Positions 17,240 through 28,258 are shown, numbered from the stretch's first letter. The stretch is 64,000 nt of DNA from Streptomyces gilvus (GCF_022513565.1 NZ_JAKWBE010000004.1:310001-374000); one strand, 5' to 3'. The notes: generated by a model from the sequence alone, not told the origin. Numbers and translations are program-made.

Positions 17240-20194
17240 TCAGCCCGAAGCCGTCGGCTCGGGCGCGATGAGCCCCTCCCGGTAGGCGATCGCCACCGCC
17301 TCCGTACGGCTCGTCGCGCCCAGCTTGGCCAGGATGTTGGAGACGTGCACGCTCGCCGTCTTGCCGCTGATGAACAACTCCTCGCCGATCTGCCGGTTGC
17401 TGCGGCCGAGCGCGAGCAGCCGCAGCACGTCCTGCTCGCGGGCGGTGAGGGGAGAGGTCCGCCCGCCGTCCGCCGGTGCCTCGGCGAGACGCCCGCGGCG
17501 TATCAGGGCGTCGAGCCGCTCCAGCAGCGGCGCCGCGCCGAGGTGTCCGGCCGTCGCCCGCGCCTCACGGGCCTGGTCGGCCGCCTCCGCGCGCCGCTCG
17601 GCCGCCAACAGGGCCTCCACGAGCCGGACCTGGCAGCGCACCCGCTCGTAGACGTCCCCATAGGAGAACGCGGCCACCGCCTTCTCCCAGGCCGCCGCGT
17701 CCGGACCCGAGACGGCCCGCGTCCACTCCGCCTCGGCCCGCGCCAGCCACGCCACGCCCTCCGGGCCCTGCGGCAGCCCGTCCTCCCCGCGCCCGGCCAC
17801 AGCCCGCGCCAGCTCGACGAGTTCGTCCGCGGTGCCCTTCCAGCGCCCGGGCGCGTCACCGGCCGGCCGTGACTCGGCCGCCGCGTCCGCGACCGCGCCC
17901 AGCGCCAGCGCCGCCAGCCGCACCGTCACGTCCGGGCGGCTGTCCGAGCCGTCGCCCAGGGCGTCCGCCGTCTCCCACGTCCGCCGCACCGCCTCCTCCG
18001 GGTCGCCCCGCAGGACGGCCGCCTCCGTCAGCGCGATGCCGGCGACCAGCGTGCCCATCCAGTCGAAGGGCCCCTCCAGCAGCGCCCGGGCCCGCTCGGC
18101 GGCCGACAGGTCACCCCGGGCCAGGGACACGTACAGCGCGGGCCCGGACGCGTACCCGCCCGTCGCGGGCAGCACCGCGGCATCCGTCGCCGCGGCCCGC
18201 AGACACGCGTCCCAGTCACCCAGCGTGTACAGCACCAGCAGGTGCAGATAGCGCATCTCCAGCGGGTACGGCGACGACAGCAGCCCGGTGCGGCGGGCCC
18301 GCTCCAGGCCCTCGGTCACCCAGGGCAGGCACCCCTGGAGGTCACCGGCCTCGAAGCAGCCGACGGCGAGGTTGAACAGGGCGCGCATCTCCACCGGCGC
18401 GTTCCCCGAGCGCTGGGCCAGCTCTCGGGCCGCCTTCAGCCGCTCGCGTCCCTCGGGCGTGCGGCGGCCGCCGCTCTCCAGGACGGCCAGGGAGACCAGC
18501 AGGTCGGCCTGCGCGTCCCGCACGTCCAGCTCCTCGGCCACGTGCAGTGCCTGGCGGGCCACTCGCAGCGCCGTCCCGTTCTCCCCGACCTGCCGGGCCG
18601 CCAGGACATGGGTGGCCGCCGCCCACACCCAGGTCCGGGTCGGCGGCTCGGCGGGGATCAGCGCCAGCGCCTCGCTGCTGTAGGCGAACGCGGCGGTCAG
18701 GCTGTCCACGTCCAAGAGGTTGCCGGCCAGGGTGTAGCGGACGCGGGCGGCCAGCTCGGAGTCGGCGTCCTGGCCGATGTGGTCGAGCGCGGAGCGGGTG
18801 AGGGACACGGCCCGGTGCGACTCCCCGGCATGTCCGGCCGCCGCCGAGGCGCGCAGGGTCAACGGCACCCGGTCCAGGCCGTCGCCCGCCGGGCGGTCCG
18901 CCGCGTCGACCGCCTCCCACAGGTCCAGGGCGGTTTCCAGGTGCCGTAGCTCCTCGGCGGGCGCGCCCACGCGCTGGGCGTGGTCGGCGGCCTCCAGAGA
19001 GGCGGCGAGGGCCTCGGCCAGGTCATGGCTCTCCCGGTAGTGGTGGGCGCGCTCGGCCGCGCTCTCGGCCCGGTGTCCGCGCACGGACAGCAGCCGGGCG
19101 AACGCGCCGTGCAGCCGGGCCCGTTCGCCCGGCAGCAGGTCCGCGTACACCGCCTCGCGGGCCAGCGCGTGCCGGAAGGCGTAGGTGTCGCCGGTCCCGG
19201 GGACGAGGAGCTGACGGCCGATCGCCTCGCGCAGCGCCGACTCCAGCTCGTCCTCGGGCAGGCCCACCGCCTCCCGCAGCAGGTCGTGCTCCACCCGCCG
19301 CCCGGCGACGGCGGCCGTGCGCAGCACCCGCTGGGCCGTCTCCGACAGCTGCTCGATCCGGATGAGCAGGACGTCGGCCAGCCCGCTGGGCACTCCGCCC
19401 GCCTCGGTGTCCGTGGCCGCGAGCAGTTCCTCCGCGTAGAAGGCGTTGCCCTCCGCCCGCTGGACGATCCCGCGGACGGTGTCCTCCGACAGCGGGCGGT
19501 CCTGGAGGGCCCGCACCAGGCGGGTGACGTCCGCGTCGGCCAGGGGCCGCAGTTCGAGCCGCTCCACGGCCGGCAGCCGCACCAGTTCGGCCAGCAGCGG
19601 CCGCAGCGGGTGACGGCGGTGCAGGTCGTCGGCGCGGTAGGACGCGAGGACGGCGAGACGGTGGGTGGGGGCGCCGCCCGCCGGGCGCTGGAGGATGCCA
19701 CGGCTCAGCAGGAACCGCAGCAGGTCGCGGGACGACTGGTCCGCCCAGTGCAGGTCCTCCAGGACCAGCAGCAGAGGCACACGGTCGGAGAGGTCGGCGA
19801 GCAGTCCGGCCATGCCCTCGAAGAGCCGCAGCCGGCTGCCCGCGTCCCCCGAGGCGTCCGTCCCCGCGCCGAGCAGCCGGTCCACCACGGGATGCGCGGC
19901 CAGTACCTCGGCGAACCGCTCGTCACCCGCCAGCAGTCCGAGGATCTCCGTGAACGGCAGATACGGCAGACCCACGTCACCGAGGTCCACGCAGTGGCCG
20001 ATGAGCACGGCCATGCCGGCCGCCGACGCCCGCCCGGCGACCTCGTCCAGCAGCCGCGTCTTGCCGACCCCGGCGTCCCCCGCCACCAGCACCGCCCCCG
20101 CCTCGCCCCGGCGGGCACGCTCCAGCACCTCGCCGAGTCGGGCGAGGTCCTCGTCGCGGCCGATCAGCGGCGTGGTGATGACGTTCTCAGACAC
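17240..20194 (-). CDS. LAL-type LuxR family transcriptional regulator
   Basis: This is a 984-residue regulator of the large ATP-binding LuxR (LAL/MalT-like) class. The Walker A motif is GDAGVGKT near residue 40 and Walker B lies in LLLVLEDLHWADQSS. A long Ala/Leu-rich TPR-like middle part follows. The LuxR helix-turn-helix is at the C-terminus (LTAREQDVLRLLALGRSNRQ ... KTASVHVSNILAKLG). LAL proteins activate nearby genes, often for sugar use or secondary metabolism, in response to ATP and a small ligand. It is convergent with the glycan operon, so control of that operon is possible but not shown. AGGA lies 8 nt before the GTG. Confidence 0.92.
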   Translation of the reverse strand: MSENVITTPLIGRDEDLARLGEVLERARRGEAGAVLVAGDAGVGKTRLLDEVAGRASAAGMAVLIGHCVDLGDVGLPYLPFTEILGLLAGDERFAEVLAAHPVVDRLLGAGTDASGDAGSRLRLFEGMAGLLADLSDRVPLLLVLEDLHWADQSSRDLLRFLLSRGILQRPAGGAPTHRLAVLASYRADDLHRRHPLRPLLAELVRLPAVERLELRPLADADVTRLVRALQDRPLSEDTVRGIVQRAEGNAFYAEELLAATDTEAGGVPSGLADVLLIRIEQLSETAQRVLRTAAVAGRRVEHDLLREAVGLPEDELESALREAIGRQLLVPGTGDTYAFRHALAREAVYADLLPGERARLHGAFARLLSVRGHRAESAAERAHHYRESHDLAEALAASLEAADHAQRVGAPAEELRHLETALDLWEAVDAADRPAGDGLDRVPLTLRASAAAGHAGESHRAVSLTRSALDHIGQDADSELAARVRYTLAGNLLDVDSLTAAFAYSSEALALIPAEPPTRTWVWAAATHVLAARQVGENGTALRVARQALHVAEELDVRDAQADLLVSLAVLESGGRRTPEGRERLKAARELAQRSGNAPVEMRALFNLAVGCFEAGDLQGCLPWVTEGLERARRTGLLSSPYPLEMRYLHLLVLYTLGDWDACLRAAATDAAVLPATGGYASGPALYVSLARGDLSAAERARALLEGPFDWMGTLVAGIALTEAAVLRGDPEEAVRRTWETADALGDGSDSRPDVTVRLAALALGAVADAAAESRPAGDAPGRWKGTADELVELARAVAGRGEDGLPQGPEGVAWLARAEAEWTRAVSGPDAAAWEKAVAAFSYGDVYERVRCQVRLVEALLAAERRAEAADQAREARATAGHLGAAPLLERLDALIRRGRLAEAPADGGRTSPLTAREQDVLRLLALGRSNRQIGEELFISGKTASVHVSNILAKLGATSRTEAVAIAYREGLIAPEPTASG

Positions 20195-20298
20195 GCGTCC
20201 ATCCTGGCACGCGGCACTGACAGCGCGGCGGGGACAGGGGGCGCCGGACTGGATGTGCCGGACTGGACGTGAGGGGGCGCGCGAGGCCGTCGGAGGTG

Positions 20299-20648
20299 TC
20301 AGGACCGCAACACCCGCGCCCAGTCCGCCGGAACCCGTCCCGCCGGCCCCGGCGCGGGCTGGTCCTCGGGGTGGGCGACGGGCGGTGCGAGGTCGGGGCC
20401 CGACTCGTACAGCTGCGAGCTGTCGAAGTCCCAGAACCACTCCTCACCCGGCTCGAAGCTGCGGATCACCGGGTGCCCGGTCTCCCGGTAGTGCGCGGTG
20501 GCGTGCTTGGCGGGGGAGTCGTCGCAACAGCCCACGTGCCCGCACTGCGCGCAGCGCCGCAGATGGAACCACCAGCCGCCCGCCGCGTCGCACTCGACGC
20601 ATCCGCTGCCGCTCGGCGGGACGCCGGGGTCGATTCCGTCGGCGCTGG

Positions 20649-20652
<4 letters not shown>
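20299..20652 (-). CDS. UBP-type zinc finger protein
   Basis: This encodes 117 residues. A zf-UBP domain fills residues about 15-75, with C18, C21, C34, C37, C42 and H50, H54, H60 (segments GCVECDAAGG, HLRRCAQCGHVGCCDDS, KHATAHYRETGHPV). In eukaryotes this finger binds the free C-terminal di-glycine of ubiquitin; bacteria of this type have no ubiquitin, so the ligand is unknown. Its ATG overlaps the stop of the upstream histidine kinase gene by 4 nt (ATGA), so it is made together with that kinase and the response-regulator flavoprotein. The acidic tail ends PADWARVLRS. Confidence 0.88.
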
Positions 20653-22102
<1,450 letters not shown>

Positions 22103-22106
<4 letters not shown>

Positions 22107-23779
22107 GACTGCTCCAGATAACGGTGGACGAGCATCACGGCCATGGCTCCCTCTCCGACGGCGGACGCGACGCGCTTGGCGGACTCCGCGCGCGCGTCGC
22201 CCGCCACGAACACGCCGGGAATGTTGGTCTCCAGGTGGTACGGCGGCCGGTCCAGCTCCCAGTCCGCCGGCGGCCGTCCGTCGGCGGTCAGGTCGGGGCC
22301 GGCCAGGATGAACCCGTGCTCGTCGCGCAGCACGGTGCCGTCCAGCCAGTTGGTCAGCGGGGCGGCGCCGATGAACACGAACATCCACTGCGCGTCGACC
22401 AGTTCGGTCTCCCCGGTGTCCACATCGCGCAGGGTGAGCTGCTCGAGATGGTCGGAGCCGTGCGCCGACTCGACGACGGTCCGCGCCCGCACCGAGATGT
22501 TGGGCGCCTCGTTGATCTGTTGGATCAGGTAGTACGACATCGACGCGGCCAGGTCCGCGCCGCGCACCAGCAGGGTCACCGACTTGGCGCCGCGCGACAG
22601 GTACATCGCCGCCTGCCCGGCGGAGTTGGCGCCGCCGACGATGTACACGTCCTGCCCCTGGCAGGAGGCCGCCTCGGTCAGCGCCGAGCCGTAGAACACC
22701 CCGCAGCCGGTCAGGTCGGTGCATCCCGGCGCCTCCAACTGCCGGTACGACACACCGGTCGCCAGGATCACGCTGTGCGCGGCGACCGCCGACCCGTCGG
22801 AGAACCGTACGGTCCGCGCACCGCCGTTGACCTCGAGCCCCGTCACCTCGCGCGCGGTGAGGATCTCGGCGCCGAACTTCGCGGCCTGCCGCCGGGCCCG
22901 TTCGGTGAGCTGGGCCCCCGACACGCCGTCGGGGAAGCCGAGGTAGTTCTCGATCCGGGAACTCTGCCCGGCCTGTCCACCCGTCGCCGACCGCTCCACC
23001 AGCACGGTCCGCAGGCCTTCCGAGGCCCCGTAGACCGCCGCTCCCAGTCCGGCGGGTCCGCCGCCGATGACGACGAGGTCGTAGAAGTCCGCGGCCGGTG
23101 TCGTCGCGAGCCCCACCTGCGCGGCCAGTTCGGGCGCCTCCGGCTCGACCAGGGTCGCCCCCTCCGGGGTGATCACCAGCGGGAGCCGCTGCCCGTCCTG
23201 CCCGGCCGCCGCCAACAGCCGCTGCCCCTCGGGCTCCTCGGCCGAGTACCAGCGGTAGGGCACCTGGTTGCGGGCCAGGAACTCCCGTACGTCGGAGGAG
23301 CGCGCCGACCAGCGGTGGCCGACGACCTTGGTGCTGGGCACCGAGCGGAAGTCACTGCACCGCCATGCCTCCAGCAGGTCGTCCAGCACCGGGTAGAGCT
23401 TCTCCTCCGGCGGATCCCACGGCTTGAGCAGGTAGTGGTCGAGATCGACGACGTTGATCGCGTCGATCGCCGCGTTCGTGTCCGCGTACGCGGTCAGCAG
23501 CACCCGCCGCGCACCCGGGTACACGTCGAGCGCCTGCTCCAGGAACTCGATGCCGTTCATCTGCGGCATGCGGTAGTCCGCCAGGATCACGGCCACGAGA
23601 TCACCGCGCAGCTTCAGCTCCCGCAGCGCCTCCAGCGCGGACTCGCCGGACTCCGCGCGGACGATCCGGTACGACGCGCCGTAGCGACGCCGCAGGTCCC
23701 GGGCGACGGCACGGGAGACTCCCGGGTCGTCGTCCACGGTCATGATGACGGTCCGCGCTGCGTCGGACGCCTGTGCCAT
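22103..23779 (-). CDS. Fused response regulator / thioredoxin-reductase-like flavoprotein
   Basis: This encodes 558 residues. Residues 1-130 form a receiver domain with acidic pocket DDD (16-18), phosphoacceptor D68 in ILADYRMP, T96 and K119 in LLKPW. A middle segment (about 140-220) resembles a thiol-disulfide fold but shows no CxxC. The rest is a thioredoxin-reductase-like domain: FAD motif VVIGGGPAGLGAA, NADPH motif IVGGANSAGQAA, and GVFVAGDARAES. The redox CxxC of true thioredoxin reductase is replaced by GVFYGSALTEA, so disulfide reduction in the usual way is unlikely. Output is therefore probably a redox or flavin-dependent reaction gated by phosphorylation. GGGAG lies 5 nt before the ATG. 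Confidence 0.9.
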
Positions 23780-23898
23780 ACGTCTCCCACCCCGAGGTCG
23801 GACTGACGGCACGGCGTCCCCGTACCGCGCCGGCTCCCGCCCATCGTATGTTCGATCGCCCGGCTTCGCCCCGGGATAAAGCAGTCGGCGCGAAGATC

Positions 23899-23947
23899 GC
23901 CCGCCGCCCGCCGCCCGCCGCCCGCCGCCCGCCGCCCGCCGCCCGCC
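23899..23947. repeat. Heptamer tandem repeat, seven GCCCGCC copies
   Basis: Seven perfect, uninterrupted copies of GCCCGCC occupy 49 bases between the RR-flavoprotein start and the stop of the VOC gene. It lies between genes on the same side as the VOC gene 3' end. It is a simple sequence repeat, likely variable in length by slippage. Confidence 0.9.
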
Positions 23948-23997
23948 GCTCGCGGACCGAGGCGCTCAGCTCGGCCTCGGTGTCGAGGTCGGCGGGT

Positions 23998-24354
23998 TCA
24001 GCTCCGCCGTGGACCGAGCACGCAGAACTCGTTGCCCTCCGGGTCCACCAGCACGACCCACGACTCGTCGCCCGCCTGTCCGACGTCCGCGTGCCGTGCG
24101 CCGAGGGCCAGCAGCCGGGTCACCTCGGCGTCGCGGTCGTCGGGGCGGAAGTCCAGATGCAGCCGGTTCTTGATCGTCTTGGGCTCCGGCACCGGCACGA
24201 ACAGCAGCCCCGGCAGACGGTCGTTCTCGGGACGGATCTCGAACTCGTCGGCCGCGTCGTTCACCACGACCCACCCGAGCGCCTCGGTCCACCACCGTCC
24301 GAGGGCGACGGGATCGGCGGCGTCGACGATCACTTGCTCCCATTCCAAGGTCAT
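23998..24354 (-). CDS. VOC (glyoxalase/bleomycin resistance fold) family protein
   Basis: This is a 118-residue single-domain protein of the vicinal oxygen chelate superfamily. It starts MTLEWEQVIVDAADPVALGR and contains WWTEALGW, RLHLDFRPDD (metal-ligand His position) and VLVDPEGNEFCVL with the terminal Glu. Such proteins dimerise and bind metal; roles range from lyases to drug-binding resistance proteins, and this one cannot be assigned further. It is divergent from the universal stress protein gene 60 nt away. Confidence 0.88.
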   Translation of the reverse strand: MTLEWEQVIVDAADPVALGRWWTEALGWVVVNDAADEFEIRPENDRLPGLLFVPVPEPKTIKNRLHLDFRPDDRDAEVTRLLALGARHADVGQAGDESWVVLVDPEGNEFCVLGPRRS

Positions 24355-24414
24355 GGGGCAAGAGTAGAGAAGACTGTCGCGAACGACGTGACCACGACAC
24401 TGGGAGGCATCCGC

Positions 24415-25287
24415 ATGACGCGCCCGATCACCGCAGGGGTCGACGGAACCGAGGAGAGCCTGGCCGCGCTGGACTGGGCGGCCAGGGAGGCGGTCCGCCG
24501 GGGGCTGGCGCTGCGGGTGGTGCAGGCCTGGCGGTTCCAGCCGTACGACGCGATCGACGCGGCGGACCGGGAGACGCAGGCGGGGTGGGTGCGGGACGCG
24601 GTGGACGAGGCGGCCAAGGCCGTCACCGCACGCCACACCGGCCTCGACGTCAGGACCGAGGTGCTGGAGGGGGAGACGGTCGACACGCTCGTCGCCGCGG
24701 CGGCGGACGCCGAGATGCTGGTGCTGGGCTCACGCGGATACGGGCCGGTCGTCGGCTTCCTGCTCGGGTCTGTGGGACAGCAGGTCATCGCCGAGACCGC
24801 CCGGCCGGTGGTGCTGGTGCGGGCCGACGACCGGCCCACCGCCGAGGCGGCGGGCCGCGAGATCGTCGTCGGCCAGCAGGGCGAGGCGGAGGACAGCGCC
24901 GAGGCGCTGCGGTTCGCCTTCGAGACGGCGGCCGCCCGGGGGGCCGGCGTGCGGGTGGTGCGGGCCTGGACCCTGCCCCCGGTGTTCGCCTACAGCCCCG
25001 GCTCGATGCACCTCCTCGACGAGGCGGGCGGACTGGAGCCGTATGAGAGGAAGGCGCTGGCGGCGGCGGTCGCTCCGTGGCGGGAACGCTTCCCGGACGT
25101 GCCCGTGGTCGAGCACGTGGAGATGGGCAGTGCCGCGCAGGTGCTGCTGTCGGTGGCCGCGCGGGCCCAGCTGATGGTCGTCGGGCGCCGTGCGGCACGT
25201 ACGGCCGTCGGGGCGCGCATCGGCTCGGTGGCGCACGGGGTGCTGCACCACGCGGGCTGCCCGGTGGCCGTGGTCCCGCACGCCTGA
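24415..25287 (+). CDS. Tandem universal stress protein
   Basis: This encodes 290 residues with two UspA domains (about 1-140 and 150-290). Each has the ATP-binding pattern GxxG-x9-G(S/T): GSRGYGPVVGFLLGS in the first and GRRAARTAVGARIGS in the second. The N-terminus PITAGVDGTEESLAAL is the usual first strand. Such proteins bind ATP and accumulate under starvation, hypoxia or redox stress. GGGAGG lies 7 nt before the ATG. The gene is convergent with the DUF4032 gene with one base between stop codons. Its proximity to the redox two-component cluster suggests a shared stress context, which is an inference. Confidence 0.92.
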   Translation: MTRPITAGVDGTEESLAALDWAAREAVRRGLALRVVQAWRFQPYDAIDAADRETQAGWVRDAVDEAAKAVTARHTGLDVRTEVLEGETVDTLVAAAADAEMLVLGSRGYGPVVGFLLGSVGQQVIAETARPVVLVRADDRPTAEAAGREIVVGQQGEAEDSAEALRFAFETAAARGAGVRVVRAWTLPPVFAYSPGSMHLLDEAGGLEPYERKALAAAVAPWRERFPDVPVVEHVEMGSAAQVLLSVAARAQLMVVGRRAARTAVGARIGSVAHGVLHHAGCPVAVVPHA

Positions 25288-25288
25288 G

Positions 25289-26524
25289 TCACTCGGCGGT
25301 GGCGGGCTGCAGGGTCTCGCGGGCCTTGGGGAGGATGTTCCTGATGTAGTCCTGCACCGCCGTGTCCAGCCCGATGTCGTGCTGCGCCCGCTCGGACAGG
25401 TACCAGCGGTGTTCGAGCAGCTGGTGGTAGATCTCGGCCGCGTCCATCGTGCCGCGCAGTTCGGGCGGCACGGCCCGGACCGTGGGCCGGAAGACGTCGC
25501 GCACCCAGCGGTGGGCCAGCACCTCGGGGCGCGCGGCGAGCGGGTCGCCCGGGGCGTAGTCGTCCTGGGTGGCCATCCAGCTCTCCAGGTCGTTGAGCAG
25601 CCGGCGGGCCTGGTTCTCCTCGGTGTCCAGGCCCGTCAGGCGCAGCAGTTGACGCTGGTGGTGGCCGGCGTCGACGACCTTGGGCACGAAGGTGACGGTG
25701 TCGCCGTTGGAGGAGTGCTCGATCTGCATCTCGGCCACGTCGAAACCGAGGTCGTTGAGGCGGCGTATCCGGCGTTCTATGAAGTGGTGCTTGCCCGCCG
25801 GGTAGACGGAGGTGCGGGTCAGCTCCTCCCACAGGCCGCGGTAGCGGGCGCAGATCTCCATGCCGAACTCGATCGGGTCCACCGACGGGTGCAGCGCCCC
25901 GGACGCCTCCAGGTCCAGCAGCTCTCCGCTGATGTTCACCCGGGCGAGGTCGAGGTCGTACTCCCGCTGCCCGGTGCTGAGCTGGGGGTGCAGATCGCCG
26001 GTCTCGGCGTCGACGAGGTAGGCGGCGTAGGCGCCGGCGTCGCGCCGGAAGAGGGTGTTGGACAGGGAGCAGTCGCCCCAGGCGAAGCCGGCCAGGTGGA
26101 GGCGGACCAGGAGCACGGCGAGGGCGTCCATCAGGCGGTGCATGGTGGCCGGGCGCATCGTCGTCTCGAACATCGAGCGGTACGGCTGCGAGCCGCGCAG
26201 ATGCCGGGTGATGAGCACTGGCTCCAGCGGGTCGCCCTCGCCGTCGGTGCGGCCGGTGACCACGGCCAGCGCGTCCACCGCGGGGATGCCGAGCCGGTCC
26301 AGGTCGCGCAGCAGCTCGTACTCGCGCAGGGCGGGGCGTTCGGCGAGCTCCTTGACGGCGATCACCTCGTCGCCCGCGCGGGCGTAGCGCACCACGTGCC
26401 GGGAGATGCCGCGCGGCAGCGGAACCAGGTACTCCTCCGGCCACTCCTCCAGCGGCAGCTGCCACGGCAGTTCCAGCAGGAGCGCGGGGTGCTCCGGGTT
26501 CGTCGCGCTGATCTGCAGTGCCAT
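25289..26524 (-). CDS. DUF4032 protein with a lipopolysaccharide-kinase-like fold
   Basis: This is a 411-residue cytoplasmic protein. Motifs resemble atypical kinases: AVKEL with a likely ATP-binding Lys, GFAWGDCSLSNTLF in the catalytic-loop position (Asp and Asn in GDxxxxN spacing), and YLVDAETGD in the metal-binding position. A C-terminal DUF4032 domain follows (about 230-400), with WLATQ-like WMATQDDYAP and RWVRDVFRPTV. Whether it phosphorylates a substrate is unknown, but the key acidic residues are kept, unlike in the pseudokinase at 5671-7299. The start is ATG. The MBL hydrolase gene lies 41 nt upstream on the same strand. Confidence 0.85.
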   Translation of the reverse strand: MALQISATNPEHPALLLELPWQLPLEEWPEEYLVPLPRGISRHVVRYARAGDEVIAVKELAERPALREYELLRDLDRLGIPAVDALAVVTGRTDGEGDPLEPVLITRHLRGSQPYRSMFETTMRPATMHRLMDALAVLLVRLHLAGFAWGDCSLSNTLFRRDAGAYAAYLVDAETGDLHPQLSTGQREYDLDLARVNISGELLDLEASGALHPSVDPIEFGMEICARYRGLWEELTRTSVYPAGKHHFIERRIRRLNDLGFDVAEMQIEHSSNGDTVTFVPKVVDAGHHQRQLLRLTGLDTEENQARRLLNDLESWMATQDDYAPGDPLAARPEVLAHRWVRDVFRPTVRAVPPELRGTMDAAEIYHQLLEHRWYLSERAQHDIGLDTAVQDYIRNILPKARETLQPATAE

Positions 26525-26565
26525 GAGGTGCGTGTCCTTGCCTCGCGGGTGATCGTGACCTCACC

Positions 26566-27312
26566 TTAAAGGGCGCGCTCCTTGGCCCGCAGTGCCACTT
26601 CACGCACTGGACCGCGCAGTGCCGGGCCGTGTCCGGGCAGCAGCAGATCGCCGTCGAGAGCGGCGAGGACGTCCAGCGAGGCGACGGCCCGCGCCCGCTC
26701 ATGCTGGAACATGTCGGGCAGCAGCTGGGGGCCTCGGAGGCGGGACGTGGGGTGCCCGGTGGCCAGGGCGTCACCGGAGACGACCACGCCGAGATGCGGC
26801 AGATGGAAGGCCGTGTGTCCGTCGGTGTGCCCGGGGGTGTGCACCGGCACGGGCCGCCCCGGCAGATCCAGCGGGCCCGTCGTGGGAAACGGCTCGGGAG
26901 CGGAGACCGGCACGTCGGCGGTGCCGCCGGAGCGCAGGGCGCGCAGCGCCCAGGGCAGGACGCCGGGGCGCCAGCCGTTGCGGACGATCCGGCCGACGGT
27001 GACCTGGTGCAGGAACTCCCGGCGGGCGTGCGGCACTTCGGCCTCGTGCAGATAGACGGGCGTGTCGTAGGCGTCGCGCAGGAACTCCGCCGAGCCCAGG
27101 TGGTCGTTGTGGGCGTGGGTGATCAGTACGGCCGCCACCGCCTCCGGCGCGCTGCCCACCGCCGTGAGCGAGGCGAGCAGCCGCTCCCGGTCCCCGAGGT
27201 AGCCGGTGTCGACGAGGGTGACCTCGTCTCCTTCGCTGAGGATCACCCAGTTGGTGTCGCTGCCGTGCACCAGGTGAATGCCGTCGGTGACCTGCCGTAC
27301 GTCCGCCCGCAT
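26566..27312 (-). CDS. MBL-fold metallo-hydrolase
   Basis: This encodes 248 residues with the metallo-beta-lactamase fold. The metal motif HxHxDH is THAHNDHLG; further ligands lie in HTPGHTDGHTAFH, VVVSGDAL and LLPGHGPAL. The N-terminus GIHLVHGSDTNWVI is typical of quorum-quenching and glyoxalase-II-like members, but the substrate is not evident. There is no signal peptide. It probably forms a transcription unit with the DUF4032 gene downstream (41 nt gap). Confidence 0.88.
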   Translation of the reverse strand: MRADVRQVTDGIHLVHGSDTNWVILSEGDEVTLVDTGYLGDRERLLASLTAVGSAPEAVAAVLITHAHNDHLGSAEFLRDAYDTPVYLHEAEVPHARREFLHQVTVGRIVRNGWRPGVLPWALRALRSGGTADVPVSAPEPFPTTGPLDLPGRPVPVHTPGHTDGHTAFHLPHLGVVVSGDALATGHPTSRLRGPQLLPDMFQHERARAVASLDVLAALDGDLLLPGHGPALRGPVREVALRAKERAL

Positions 27313-27414
27313 GACCGCCCCGCGTCCCGAGTCCCTGCCCGAAGGCCTCAGCAAAGCAGACCCCGCCCGACCGGAACCGTCGGGTCCGCGCCAAAGTACG
27401 GTACGAAGGGGACA

Positions 27415-27447
27415 GGCGGCCTCCGGCACCGTCCGCCGGAGGCCGCC
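27415..27447 (-). terminator. 13-bp perfect hairpin between AlkB-like and MBL genes
   Basis: GGCGGCCTCCGGC and its exact complement GCCGGAGGCCGCC flank a 7-base loop. The hairpin begins about 34 nt past the AlkB-like stop codon on the minus strand. There is no U-run, as is common for terminators in G+C-rich actinobacteria. It should separate AlkB-like transcription from the MBL gene. Confidence 0.6.
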
Positions 27448-27480
27448 CCCGCGTGCGCCGGAAGCGGCCGCCTCTCCGCC

Positions 27481-28107
27481 TCAGCGCACGCCGTGCGGAC
27501 GGAACTGGATGCTGATCCGGGGTCCCGTGGCCCGGGTGGTCTTCGGTACGCAGTGCTCCCAGGTGCGCTGGCAGGAGCCGCCCATCACGATGAGGTCGCC
27601 GTGCCCGAGCGGCCGGCGCACCGACTCGCCCCCGTGCATCGGACGCAGCAGCAGGTCCCGGGGCGTGCCCACCGAGAGGATGGCGACCATCGTGTCCTCC
27701 CGCGCGCCGCGCCCGATCCGGTCGCCGTGCCAGGCCACGCTGTCCCGGCCGTCGCGGTAGTAGCACAGCCCGGCGGTGGTGAACGGCTCGCCCAGTTCGT
27801 CGCCGTAGTGCGCGTCGAGCGCGTCACGCGCCTCGTCCAGCACGGGGTGGGGCAGCGCGTCGTCCGCGCCGTAGAAGGCCAGCAGCCGCGGCACGTCCAC
27901 CACGTGGTCGTACATCGTGCGGCGCTCCGCACGCCACGGCACCTCCCTGGCCAGCTGTTCGAACAGCTCATCGGCGCCGGCCAGCCACCCGGGCAGCACG
28001 TCGATCCAGGCGCCGAGGCCGAGCGGTGTCCGGCGGATCCCGTCGAGGGGGCCGAGACGGAGCTGGTCGGTCTGGTCGAAGAGGGAGCCCTGGAGGTGCG
28101 TGGTCAT
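27481..28107 (-). CDS. AlkB-like 2-oxoglutarate/Fe(II) dioxygenase
   Basis: This 208-residue protein matches the AlkB family that oxidatively removes alkyl groups from DNA or RNA bases. Iron ligands are visible as HxD in AWHGDRIG and the distal His in TWEHCVPK. The 2-oxoglutarate-binding Arg pair lies in GPRISIQFR. The nucleotide-recognition part (RTMYDHVVDVPRLLAFYG) is that of the short bacterial AlkB type. It is followed by a strong hairpin and is divergent from a TetR gene about 150 nt away. Confidence 0.9.
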   Translation of the reverse strand: MTTHLQGSLFDQTDQLRLGPLDGIRRTPLGLGAWIDVLPGWLAGADELFEQLAREVPWRAERRTMYDHVVDVPRLLAFYGADDALPHPVLDEARDALDAHYGDELGEPFTTAGLCYYRDGRDSVAWHGDRIGRGAREDTMVAILSVGTPRDLLLRPMHGGESVRRPLGHGDLIVMGGSCQRTWEHCVPKTTRATGPRISIQFRPHGVR

Positions 28108-28209
28108 GGCACCAGCCTACTCCTCATTCGAATATCTGTTCCATTGGTTGCCGCGGCGGTTCTCGCCGGGTGGCCCGGCCGCTCGAGAGTCTGCCGCTGG
28201 AGCGTCTTT

Positions 28210-28244
28210 CGATACATCGGTGTATCGGATACATTCCTGTATCG
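28210..28244 (+). promoter_or_regulatory. Tandem palindromic operator upstream of TetR gene
   Basis: Two palindromes lie side by side: GATACA-TCGG-TGTATC (28211-28226, extended by C and G to 7-4-7) and GATACA-TTCC-TGTATC (28228-28243), joined by a single G. The overlap TGTATCGGATACA is itself palindromic. The array ends 15 nt before the TetR start codon, so binding would block transcription of the regulator and the FAD dehydrogenase gene behind it. Confidence 0.75.
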
Positions 28245-28258
28245 AACGGAGGAGCGGC

